33,138 nt of DNA from Anaerolineaceae bacterium 4572_78 (lineage in GTDB: Bacteria; Chloroflexota; Anaerolineae; 4572-78), in the NCBI GenBank assembly GCA_002084875.1, contig NBMH01000081.1:1-33138 (forward strand), written 5' to 3'. The notes below the pieces were generated by a model. That model searched no databases, was not told where the DNA came from, and saw only the letters and a program-made list of their open reading frames with translations. Made by a program: the position numbers and the translations under genes. The first letter of the stretch is position 1, and every line of letters begins with the position of its first letter. Positions 1-8,649 of the stretch are shown piece by piece.

Positions 1-769
1 GTGATGAGTGGAATCCCCGCCATGTCAGTAATGTTGACTCGACTTAATGTCAGTTGGAATATGTCGGGGACAATGGAAACATTGATGTTGTGCTGTTCAC
101 ATGCGGCTGTGATGTCCATAATGCGACGAGAATATTTCCATGGTAATGTGATGATAACTTGGTCTATATCTTCATGCATGAGAATATTGGATAAATTATC
201 AATGCTACCGAGTGCTTCAAAGCGACCGATATCGGTATGCCCTTTGCGAATATCATCGTCCATAAAACCGACGATTTCATAACCGAGTGTCGAATTTGCC
301 ACAACGGCTCGCATGACAGCTCGAGCCATTTCACCCGCTCCATAATCAGAATATCGGCGTAAATAAAAATCGCCCGCGAATAGAATGAAGATTGGTAGAC
401 AAAAACTATGACAATCATAATCATGATACCCGTGTTTGTACTCTTAAAAATAGTATACACTTCGTCAAATAATGACAAATCACGTCTTACTTTGTAAAGT
501 CCTTCGTAATAGTATACAATTAATAAAAGTAAAATAAGGATTATGATAAAAGGGGCAAATGCTGACAACCTGACATAGTTTGCAGGGTCTACTCGTCGCA
601 AGAGTTGTAAATCATAGCGAATGTAATAGGCTAAGGCAAATGCCACATTAATTAGCATGGCATCGGTGATTGCCCAAAACCAGCCATTTGTCCAAAGTGC
701 TTGTAAACGTGTTGTTGGTTTCATTTCAATTTCGGGAAATGTTGTTCCTAGTTGTTGTGTGTTAATCAT
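1..769 (-). pseudogene. Undecaprenyl-phosphate sugar phosphotransferase, N-terminal part, frame-disrupted and cut by the window edge
   Basis: Family role: transfers a sugar-1-phosphate to undecaprenyl phosphate to start exopolysaccharide repeat units at the inner membrane. The ATG at 767-769 opens a stretch with about four to five membrane segments (for example FIIILILLLLIVYYYEG), ending FYSRAIFIYA. Near 338-362 the frame changes. In the other frame the protein continues GAGEMARAVMR, GYEIVGFMDDD and IDQVIITLPWKYS, the nucleotide-binding-like middle domain of this family, open to base 1. At the joint the one-base shift comes with an apparent loss of roughly 30-40 residues: the last membrane helix and linker that normally precede GAGE. 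The C-terminal catalytic domain lies outside the window. Last gene of the minus-strand polysaccharide cluster, about 160 bp after the GT4 gene. No strong ribosome binding site is seen. Family call firm; whether it is truly broken or an assembly error is open. Confidence 0.8.
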
Positions 770-784
770 TTATATTTTAGGAAG

Positions 785-862
785 AAACCCCACCCCCGAC
801 CCATCCCCTACAAGGATAGGGGAGTAAGATTTCCCTTTCCCTATTAGGGCTGTTCAATGCTA
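785..862. repeat. C-rich hairpin repeat followed by an AGGGCTGTTCAATGCTA module
   Basis: Noncoding. It holds a C-rich stretch, a 7-bp stem TCCCCTA (804-810) / TAGGGGA (817-823), and the 17-mer AGGGCTGTTCAATGCTA (846-862). The same 17-mer bounds the element at 5857-5988 and, slightly altered, occurs at 22473-22489, each time next to a C-rich run. Together these form one dispersed repeat family. Confidence 0.75.
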
Positions 863-927
863 AAGAAGATATTGGATTTCGTACCTCAATCTCATCCATG
901 GGGTATTGTTTTTAACAGAATATGTAG

Positions 928-946
928 GGATTTATGGCATAAATCC
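928..946. repeat. 19-bp palindrome covering the stop of the GT4 gene
   Basis: GGATTTATGGCATAAATCC reads the same on both strands except at its centre base. The stop codon of the GT4 gene (932-934) lies inside it, and the last four residues (GFMP) are encoded by it. It therefore looks like an insertion that replaced the natural C-terminus. Confidence 0.7.
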
Positions 947-2026
947 TGAAAACTTTTTTGCTTGTTCAAAACCTTTCTGTTGCAAACGGGTCCGCAATGT
1001 TACATCGTAAAATGTAGATTTCATTGATTCTGCCAAAGCAACGGTATCATTAGGGTCATTGAGTATAGCAGCTTCCCCAGCCGCTTCGGGCATGGATGAA
1101 ATATTACTGGTGATAACTGGTGTTCCACATGCCATTGCTTCAATAATCGGCAACCCGAATCCCTCAAAAAATGATGGATAGATAAATAATGTAGCAGAAT
1201 TATGCCACAATGGCAATTCTGCTTGAGGTATATATCCTACAAAAATAATGGAGTCCGTCAAATTATGTGTCTCAACTAACTGAAATACATGCTGATAGTA
1301 CCATCCTTTGCCCCCACCAATTAGCAATTTTGGTGCATGCGTATCATGCTTTTTCCACATGGCATAAGCTTCTATCAACCCCAAGACATTTTTGCGAGGT
1401 TCAATCGTCCCTAAGTAGAAAATAAATGATTTTGGTAAACCGTTCTTTTGTTTAAATAATGCTATCTCGGCTGATGAATATCGCCTGAAAATCGCATCAA
1501 CTCCACAATAAATTGTATGAACTTTTGCGGGAGTGATGTCGTACAGTTGAATAATGTCTTGGCGTGTGCTTTCTGAGATGGCGATTATAGCTTTAGCCCG
1601 ACGAGCAGAGTATGCGGTAAAGGTGTCTAAATACCAACGCTTAAATGGTCGAAAAGCGTCAGGGTATCGTTTGAAAGAAAGGTCATAAATAGTAATGATA
1701 AACGGACATGGCACCATCACAGGAGCGATAAATGCAAGAGCATGTAGCAAATTGATTTTGTTATGGAGCAGGGCAAACGGTTGAAATGCCTGTTCCCAAA
1801 TGATGCGGGCGAGGGGATTCGCGGTCGGGAAAAGACTGTGGGATACGGTCAGATTTTTTGTGGAATGAACCCGCTTGTCACTAAGAAAAGCTGTGTAATG
1901 ATATTCGGGTTTCATATCAGCAAGATGCATCAGCAGGTTATGGATGTACCCGCTTATGCCCGCACTGCGATAATTTTTTTCAAGTGATAAGAGGTGTGCG
2001 TTCAAGCCGATGTGTGGAATTGCCAT
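932..2026 (-). CDS. Family 4 glycosyltransferase (GT-B fold), C-terminus altered by a repeat
   Basis: 364 residues. Family role: transfers a sugar from a nucleotide-sugar donor during polysaccharide synthesis at the cytoplasmic face. The C-terminal half shows the family landmarks: FYLGTIEPRKNV at about 200, LLIGGGKGW, GYIPQAELPLWHNSATLFIYPSFFEGFGLPIIEAMACGTPVITSN and the donor-site region SSMPEAAGEAA. The N-terminal half has the acceptor-side Rossmann fold with GISGYIHNL near the start and a YDLSFKRYP stretch. ATG at 2024-2026 begins eight bases after the stop of the beta-helix gene, so the two are probably co-transcribed. The expected last ten to twenty residues after EQAKKFS are replaced by GFMP from a palindromic repeat (928-946). 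The catalytic core is complete, so it may still function. Acceptor and sugar cannot be told. Confidence 0.9.
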   Translation of the reverse strand: MAIPHIGLNAHLLSLEKNYRSAGISGYIHNLLMHLADMKPEYHYTAFLSDKRVHSTKNLTVSHSLFPTANPLARIIWEQAFQPFALLHNKINLLHALAFIAPVMVPCPFIITIYDLSFKRYPDAFRPFKRWYLDTFTAYSARRAKAIIAISESTRQDIIQLYDITPAKVHTIYCGVDAIFRRYSSAEIALFKQKNGLPKSFIFYLGTIEPRKNVLGLIEAYAMWKKHDTHAPKLLIGGGKGWYYQHVFQLVETHNLTDSIIFVGYIPQAELPLWHNSATLFIYPSFFEGFGLPIIEAMACGTPVITSNISSMPEAAGEAAILNDPNDTVALAESMKSTFYDVTLRTRLQQKGFEQAKKFSGFMP

Positions 2027-2033
2027 GACGGTA

Positions 2034-4283
2034 TTATTTTAACACCAACGGTAAATATATCCAAAATTCTTCATCAACCTGTGGTGTAGTCGTTACTGTT
2101 GGTGTAGAATCTGACATGGAGGTCGCACTCGGCGTGACTGAAACCGTCGGGGTTGGTGGTGTAGTCGTCACTGTCGGTGTAGAATCTGGCATGGAGGTCG
2201 CACTCGGCGTGACCGAAACCACCGTCGGGGTTGGTGTTGTAGTCGTTATCGGCGGTGCATCCTGTCCATCATAAAGCAAAATTTCAGCACTGAACGGCTC
2301 CAATATAATTGAACCCGTAACTTGTTCTCCTGCTAAATCTTGGTAACGGATACCTTCTAAATCAATAGAGGTCTGTGTATCTGTGGGATTCATGAAAATG
2401 TGTTCGGAATGACGTTAAGATCCTTACTGGTATCCAAATATTCAGCTCGCAAACTGCCGCCATCCATGTCAGCTTGAGTGGTATCATGGAAAATCTTACT
2501 GGTCGGTTTCCAACCTGAAACATCAGTTTCAAAATAAGAGTTTTCAATTAAGTTTGTCCCCGTTTGTTGAACAGTGTATTCAGGAAACAGTACATGCACT
2601 GCTGTTGAATTAGTTTCCATGTTGGCAAACTCATCTTGGAAATGTGCCAAGCTATAACGAATACCATCCCGCTTAATTGTGATTTTACTGTACGGATTGC
2701 CGTAGACATTATTTTGAAATGTGCCGTGATTGGTATCATTCGTTAAATCCAATGTTAGTTGGTCAGGATGTAGGGCATAGACAATATTTCCTTCAACGAC
2801 ATTATTTTGTGAGGGTCCATTTTTATCCTGCACTACAATACCAGGGTCACTGTTATAAACGATATTATTTCGTACAGTTGTATTTTGAAAAGCATTGAGT
2901 CTAATTCCCATGTCTCGATTGTTGGCGATAACATTTGCCTCAATGACATTATCTACAAACTTGCTATCGGCTCCAATGCCCATGCCGTAGGCTGAATGAT
3001 GCATGCATGGCGTGCTGTTAGTGCTACCACATCCATTTGACTCATCAGTATTGCCCCATGAATTGAACAGGAAATTGCCCCGAATGACATTTCCATTTGA
3101 GCCAATGCTTATCGCCCCACCGTCATTCAACAAAAGCAAAACGTTACTCACTACATTGTTTTCAATGATATGATGACCATCATCTTTGAGATAGATGCCT
3201 GTGTGCGACACATTTTCAATAACATTCTGGCGTATGGTATATGCCTTGCCGAATACGCTAATGGCATGCCCGAGGTATACTCCATCATAACGTATCCCAT
3301 AAACAGGATACATGGCGGTATTTGTGATTTGATTTTTTTCGATGATTGCACTCTGCAAGTCAAAATCAGATTTTGCATTAAGACCGATACCTTTATTAAA
3401 ATTATAATCAAAGGTATTATTTTGAATCAGGACGTTTGCCCCATTCCAAACACTCACCCCTGTTTGGTTATGTTCAAAATGGCAATTGCGTATTTTTGGG
3501 ATAAAGATATACCTTTTTCGTAGCGGCATCATAGAACCATTCGCCAGGATGGTCAATTTCTTCCAGTTTGTTATCCAAGAAATAACCCCATTCAGGCAAC
3601 TGATTACTGAGCCGCTCTGCTTGGATTTTGCCTGTGCTTCCAGTAGAACTGGTAATTTTCGAAATGGTATATGTCCAACTGTAATTGCGAATACGTAACG
3701 TTGCCCCTTTCCAGTAATCATCGGGCTTAGCCAATGTTGCTAGAGCGGCATCCTTAAAGCCATTGGTGCCAGCCGTTTCGTCAACATCCAGCCAATTTTT
3801 TTGTGTAGGCGAGTCTACATTCGGATAACGGGCAAGCGTCATGAGTTCATTATTCACAAACAGATGATGAATCCCCTGTTCATCATCAATGGTCATGCTT
3901 GATATGTCTGCCTCGTAGACCTCATCAGATAGGGAGGCATGGCTGGTTTTTGTCCAATTTTCAATAGCGATGCTTCCCGCTAAAACAGGATTATCCCCAT
4001 CACCATAAGCCCCAATTGTCACCCCAACAGGAGTTTTATATAATCGTAATTCTCCTCGAAACACATCACCACGTTGAAATAAAAGGATGTCATTATCACT
4101 CAATCTGAATGTATTGACATGCTCAATGGTTTGCCATGCTGTGTCGGGAGATAAGCCATCGTTATCATCACTACCATCATTGCTCACATAATAGGTGTTA
4201 TCATCTTGAGTAGCAATGGCAGGAGATATCGTTACCAAAAAAAATACTATGAGAATTGTGTAATGAAAATACTTTTTTATCAT
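2034..4283 (-). pseudogene. Secreted right-handed beta-helix protein with carbohydrate-binding-like domain, broken by two frame changes
   Basis: Three overlapping reading frames make one protein. Piece 1 (4283 to about 3500) has a signal peptide (YTILIVFFLVTISPAIA) and the start typical of DUF1565-type beta-helix proteins (YYVSNDGSDDNDGLSPDTAW). Piece 2 (about 3500 to 2398) carries parallel-helix coils such as NVLIQNNTFDYN, HIIENNVVSN and TTVRNNIVYNSDPG, then the first half of a CBM4/9-like domain (NSYFETDVSGW). Piece 3 (about 2398 to 2034) reads IFMNPTDTQTSIDLEG, then a Thr/Pro/Ser linker and the end FWIYLPLVLK. Expected sequence is missing at both joints: the segment between KKVYLYP and IRNCHFEHN, and the rest of the carbohydrate-binding domain. 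Likely role: extracellular polysaccharide binding or lyase/epimerase-like activity; substrate unknown. It lies in the polysaccharide cluster, before the GT4 gene. Confidence 0.8.
2086..2238 (-). repeat. Two tandem copies (75 and 78 bp) coding the Thr/Pro-rich linker
   Basis: Copies start at 2086 and 2161; a third partial copy starts at 2239. They encode SVTPSATSMPDSTPTVTTTP-like blocks in the linker between the folded part and the terminal YLPLVLK of the beta-helix protein. The second copy has one extra codon, so the frame is kept. Confidence 0.85.
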
Positions 4284-4357
4284 AATACTATTTTACCATG
4301 TTTATCGAAACCGAGGCAAATATACTCAAAACATGCCTAAAGTAATATTTTCATGAA

Positions 4358-4376
4358 GATATTGCTAGAGAGCATC
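4358..4376. repeat. Short repeat GATATTGCTAGAG(AG)CATC at the end of the GT39 gene
   Basis: The same word without the extra AG occurs at 32187-32203 in a noncoding region. The stop codon of the GT39 gene (4365-4367) lies within it, which may explain that protein's unusual end (SHFDAL). Confidence 0.5.
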
Positions 4377-5816
4377 AAAATGGCTTAGACAAGCAATCAC
4401 CAGCCACAGGCGTTTACCTTTCCCATGAACGTCGTCTAATTCCCACACGGTTCCCCCAACAGATTCATAAACTGTTTTCGGTTTACGTGGGTCAGGGTCA
4501 TGGGCAAGTAAAGCATGGAGAGCGAGTGGTTTAGCTTTTGCATGGTTAAAAAAACTGCTATATCGCAGTGCAGGAAAATATGAGCCATCACTTGTGTGCA
4601 AAATTATGTCAGTAGGCTTTTGGTGCTGGCTAATGAACAGCATTGCGTCTCGATAGGGTGGTTTGATGGCAGGTTGCCTTGCATGTAAAACCACACCTGC
4701 CATCATAACAATTATCATACCATAGACCAAGTACGGCAATGGGGTGTGTTTGCGTGTTGTTCCCCAAGCACATAATATTAACAAAAATGGAGAGGCTCCC
4801 GCCATTGTTCTATCTGGTAAATAAAATGGACGAATAAGATAAATCACAATTGGCACCACTAAGGTGCAAAGGACGATTAAAATGAGCAGTGCGATAAACG
4901 GGTTTTCAGCAGTTTTGCATGTTTTGACGAGTTCCATGCTGAGGATTATGCTGATAGCCATTGTGAAAAATAATGCAAGTCCATTATAAATTATCCCGCT
5001 GACTGACCCAAACATTAGAAAAGTTAAGGTTGCTATAGGCTTGATGTATCGAAAATTATCGCTACTAGCTTGGGCAAGCGGGCGTAGACTTCCCAAACTT
5101 TGCTGAGATTCCTGAATTAAGATATATGCCCATGGACTTAGTAAAATGAGCAGGACTCCGATAATTATTGTAGTTTGCTTTAATGAATTATGTCCCTTGC
5201 ATGAGGAGGAAAAGGCAACTGCATACAACCCTATGCCCGCTAAAGCAAACAGGGAAAAAAGATGAGTATAAATCGCTAGTAAAAATGCCATAAAAAAAGC
5301 AACCCACCATAACCATTTATCTGTTTTTTGTGCTTGCAAATAAGCTAATGTGCCACCAACCGTTAAGGTCATCAATTGGGTATACATGCGGAGTTCTTGG
5401 CTGTAAATGATATGAAACGGTGAAACGACTATTAATAATGCTGAGATTAATGCCATGTCGCGTTTTTGTGGCAATAAGGTTAATGTTACCCAATAGGTAA
5501 GGGGAATTAAAAGCAGATTCCATATCATGCTGAACAATCTAAGATAGCCGTCATGGTTAGGGATAAGTTGTCGCCAAAAGGCAAGCAATAGGTAATAAAG
5601 TGGGGGATGACTCGATTGAATTGTGTTATTTAAGATGGCAGACAGTGGCAAGGTTGAGGCTAAATAACTGATTGATTCATCAAACCACAAACTATCCCTA
5701 CCGATAGTTATGAGGCGTAAGGCGGCTGAAATAAATATCAAAATTATTAACCATTGCCGTGCAGGATTTTTTTGCATGCCAAAGTTTACATGTCCATGTG
5801 GAATTAGGCAATTCAT
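4365..5816 (-). CDS. GT39-type membrane glycosyltransferase (PMT/ArnT-like)
   Basis: 483 residues with roughly ten hydrophobic helices. Family role: transfers a sugar from a polyprenyl-phosphate carrier to a lipid, glycan or protein on the outer side of the membrane. The N-terminal loop has the family signature DSLWFDESISYL (about residues 45-57), with the catalytic-type acidic pair, followed by SHPPLYYLLLAFW and IIYSQELRMYTQLM. The last third is a soluble domain (YRDAMLFISQHQKPTDIILHTS). The usual further tail after LWLVIA is short: the protein ends ACLSHFDAL at a stop inside a dispersed repeat (4358-4376), so the C-terminus may have been clipped. ATG at 5814-5816. It lies between the other GT39-like gene and the beta-helix gene on the same strand. 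Acceptor and donor unknown. Confidence 0.88.
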   Translation of the reverse strand: MNCLIPHGHVNFGMQKNPARQWLIILIFISAALRLITIGRDSLWFDESISYLASTLPLSAILNNTIQSSHPPLYYLLLAFWRQLIPNHDGYLRLFSMIWNLLLIPLTYWVTLTLLPQKRDMALISALLIVVSPFHIIYSQELRMYTQLMTLTVGGTLAYLQAQKTDKWLWWVAFFMAFLLAIYTHLFSLFALAGIGLYAVAFSSSCKGHNSLKQTTIIIGVLLILLSPWAYILIQESQQSLGSLRPLAQASSDNFRYIKPIATLTFLMFGSVSGIIYNGLALFFTMAISIILSMELVKTCKTAENPFIALLILIVLCTLVVPIVIYLIRPFYLPDRTMAGASPFLLILCAWGTTRKHTPLPYLVYGMIIVMMAGVVLHARQPAIKPPYRDAMLFISQHQKPTDIILHTSDGSYFPALRYSSFFNHAKAKPLALHALLAHDPDPRKPKTVYESVGGTVWELDDVHGKGKRLWLVIACLSHFDAL

Positions 5817-5856
5817 ATGTTTTTATTTGCCCCAACCCCTAGCCCTTCTCCAAGAG

Positions 5857-5988
5857 TAGGGCTGTTTAATGCTAAAACAAAAAACATGGCTTGGGATATT
5901 TATGGAGCAAAAAAGCTTGCTTTTTCATGTCAAAGCAAGCTTTGACGCTCCAATTTATCTTGTCAAAAAATAGCATTGAACAGCCCTA
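5857..5988. mobile_element. MITE-like 132-bp element with 18-bp terminal inverted repeats
   Basis: The left end TAGGGCTGTTTAATGCTA (5857-5874) and the right end (5971-5988, its reverse complement with one mismatch) frame a noncoding core. The core contains a long hairpin (5903-5952). There is no open reading frame for a transposase, so any movement would need help in trans. The right end supplies the TAG stop codon of the upstream GT39-like gene. Related end sequences occur at 846-862 and 22473-22489. Confidence 0.65.
5903..5952. repeat. Nested hairpin with TGGAGC...GCTCCA ends
   Basis: TGGAGC (5903-5908) pairs with GCTCCA (5947-5952). Inside, AAGCTTGCTTT pairs with AAAGCAAGCTT, and 5929-5946 (GTCAAAGCAAGCTTTGAC) is itself an 8-bp-stem palindrome. 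It belongs to the same repeat family as 18922-18970, 22555-22576 and 27855-27879. Confidence 0.8.
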
Positions 5989-8148
5989 TGGGGTGGAGTT
6001 TGTTTCCCTTGGGATGATTATGACAATTCCTTCATCAACCACTGTGGCTGACCCAGCATGCCTAATTCTAAGTCGTGTTCCCGTTTCAAAACGATATAAA
6101 CCGATGAAAAGATGATATGACTCATCCATGACTCCCATGCCAACATGAGGGGTAAAATTGACAGTGTAGCTATCTTTGATAGTCTCACTTGCCTCCCACC
6201 ATGTTGTCGGATAATTTCCATTCAGAGGAAGGCGGTCAAAACCAGCAACCTGTTTTGTCTCATGCCACAATTGAACAAAAACAGTATAATTTTCTGTAGG
6301 GTGTCCTGTCGGCTGCCAATATAATACCAATTGACATGACGTAAATGGCACGGTACAATCAGTATTAAAACCAGCTAGTTGAATATTATCATCGAACTGA
6401 ACGTGAAGCGGTATGTAGTTTTCATCTGACCATGCTTTGGGAATGATTTTCACCATGCCGATGATGCCGTTGGTTTTCTGACCAAATTCATCTAGGATGG
6501 GAGGTTGCTGTCCACATCGGTTTTCAAATTTATACATGCCAACCTCAATTTTAGCAATCATGGGAGCAGTTGTGCCGCCATCAATTTGAACAAAATGCTG
6601 GTCGGCGATTACTTCGTTGGCATGCCAAAACCGAGTTGGTCTTAAGCCTTGAGCAGGATATGAGTTGTGTTGCCCCACGGATTGCATGGAATGGTCAAGC
6701 AGGCTAACATAAATACTGTAATTGGTTTCAATCTGTTTCAGAGGTTGCCAATAAAGAGTTATAGGTATATGTTCACCAGGCTGATATGTTCCCGATTGAA
6801 CATGACCGCCAAGTAAACGTATAGTGTTCATAAGGTAACGGTTGGGTTGTTGGTCAGCTAAAGGAATTTGGGCATGGGTGATTATCGGAGGTGGTGTATA
6901 GCTGGGCATGAGATAATAAACCATTAGTAGGATGCATACCGATGGAAATAGTATCAAAATAAATTTGGAGAACCATGTCCAAAGTGATTTAGGAATGAGA
7001 CTAAGCCAGCCTACAAAGAGTAGAATTGATAAACTGGCAATCATGGGAAAGTAATGTCGTCCTTGTAGCCCGCCGAAGATTCATGTACTACGTGTCAAAG
7101 AAAACCATATCAAACCGAGTAAGCCAATTCGGTCAAATAATCTTATTGCTTGATAATAACTCTCATGCACGCCGATGCTCAACCAGCCAAAGGTTGCCCA
7201 GTAAGAAACTTCTGCTTGAATAAATGGTAGTAGCCAATCACCAAGTGTTTCAAGTTTTGGTTCGACATTGTAGTGATATATCCACAAAGTAGTCAGAAGT
7301 GGATCGCCATGCAATTGCCAATTTCGGATATACCACCACCCACTGACCATGCCCGTCGTGAAAGCTAATAATATTCCCCCTTGCAACCAAAATGAAAGTG
7401 ACCGTTCTCGCCATGCAACTACGGTAATAGCTATGGCACCAATCGGCAAAAGAGCCAATCCTGTTACTTTGGTAAGACTGGCACATCCTATCACCACTCC
7501 CAGCACGACAATTCGTTTGTAAGAAGGGTAGCCTTGCATAATTTGAATGGCAAGCAATAACCCAATTGTGGAAAAAGCCGTAACAGCATTATCGGTATTG
7601 ATAACAGAACTAATATAGACAAACTGAGGATTAAATGCCACGATAGCTGTTGCCCCAAGTGCCAACCAAGTTTCATTTTTGAAAACATGACATGAAATAA
7701 GATAAGTGGCAATAATTGTGCTGGTAGCAAATCCAATTGAAACGAAACGAAAAAGGGTAACTGCTAAAGCAGTCCCATGCAATAAACGAGTGTTAGGTGG
7801 ATGAACAAATGTGTTTTTATTACCAAGTACATGCACTCTACTGACACTAGCATGCGGATTGCGTTCTAAATAGCTATCCAAATCTGTTATTGCCACCCAC
7901 CCCGCAAACAATGAACCAATCGCATAGTATAACGGCGGTTGCAATTTTTGTTCGGGAGTTTCATCGGGGGAATAGATAGGCAAATGACCATCTTTGGCTA
8001 AGATGGTCATATAAATAAAATGTTCATTTTCATCAGGTCCCTCAAAGATTGGGTTGTTAATACTCAACCATAAAGTTATACTAACGAAAATAACGATAGT
8101 AAAAGAAAGGGGATGAAAAATATTAAAAGTTGATTTTATCAGCTGCAA
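5986..8148 (-). pseudogene. GT39-like multi-pass membrane glycosyltransferase with C-terminal beta-sandwich part, one frame break
   Basis: Piece 1 (8148 to about 7090) is the membrane core: a hydrophobic start, then NNPIFEGPDENEHFIYM and QKLQPPLYYAIGSLFAGW, the acidic outer loop and PPLYY motif of GT39 relatives, and some eight helices up to GLLGLIWFSLTRS. Piece 2 (about 7075 to 5986) begins in another frame with FGGLQGRHYFPMIASLS, the late motif of the same family, then two helices. Two beta-sandwich-like repeats follow: YQPGEHIPITLYWQPL...YSIYVSLLD, and CQLVLYWQPTGHPTENYTVFVQLW. Roughly 50 or more residues expected between LTR and GGLQGR are absent at 7075-7095. The stop codon is supplied by the inverted repeat of the neighbouring 132-bp element. 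Probable role: sugar or glycan transfer from a lipid carrier in polysaccharide assembly. First gene of the left cluster. Confidence 0.8.
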
Positions 8149-8211
8149 AAGAACTCACGAGTAATGGTCTATAGGCATAAACCACATTTGTGGATTCCCA
8201 TTATCCTTGAT

Positions 8212-8454
8212 TTATTCGGCAGATAGTTTTTCAATATATGTTACGGCATCGCCCACTGTTTTAATGTTTTGAGCATGCTCATCACTGATTTCACCGCCAA
8301 ACGTCTCTTCAAATTCCATGAGGAGCTCCACTAAATCAAGTGAATCCGCCTCCAAATCGACACGAAAGTCAGCATTCAGGGTTATTTGGTCTTCATCAAC
8401 CCCAAGTTGTTCCATAACAATTTCTTTTACTTTCTCAAAAATGTCATCTGACAT
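8212..8454 (-). CDS. acpP: Acyl carrier protein
   Basis: 80 residues, full family length and very acidic. It carries growing acyl chains on 4'-phosphopantetheine in fatty acid synthesis. The attachment serine lies in EADSLDLVELLMEFEE (DSLD at about 37-40), and the four-helix pattern is clear from FEKVKEIVMEQLGV to DAVTYIEKLS. ATG at 8452-8454 is preceded by a strong ribosome binding site (GAAGGAG, about nine bases upstream). It stands alone between the GT39-like gene (63 bp downstream) and the histidine kinase (195 bp upstream), without the usual fab neighbours, as is common in Chloroflexota. Specialised use in a nearby pathway cannot be excluded, but the sequence is a plain housekeeping type. 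Confidence 0.95.
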   Translation of the reverse strand: MSDDIFEKVKEIVMEQLGVDEDQITLNADFRVDLEADSLDLVELLMEFEETFGGEISDEHAQNIKTVGDAVTYIEKLSAE

Positions 8455-8649
8455 AAAAATTATTCTCCTTCTTCTTAAGAATTTAAATTTGATGTGGCTA
8501 TCTACTCAATGAGATTACTACAAAAAGTACAAATTAGCAAATACAAAAACGCTAAGTAATTTAACACAATTTTGAGGTGTAAGTTACGACCAATCACGTA
8601 GTACGGATAACTTGTCCATAGTTGTTTTACACAACCCTTGGGCAGTTGG

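Noticed and set aside
8182-8193. CCACATTTGTGG after the acyl carrier protein gene as a terminator
   Set aside because: The stem is only 5 bp with a two-base loop and a weak T-run; too little to support a call.
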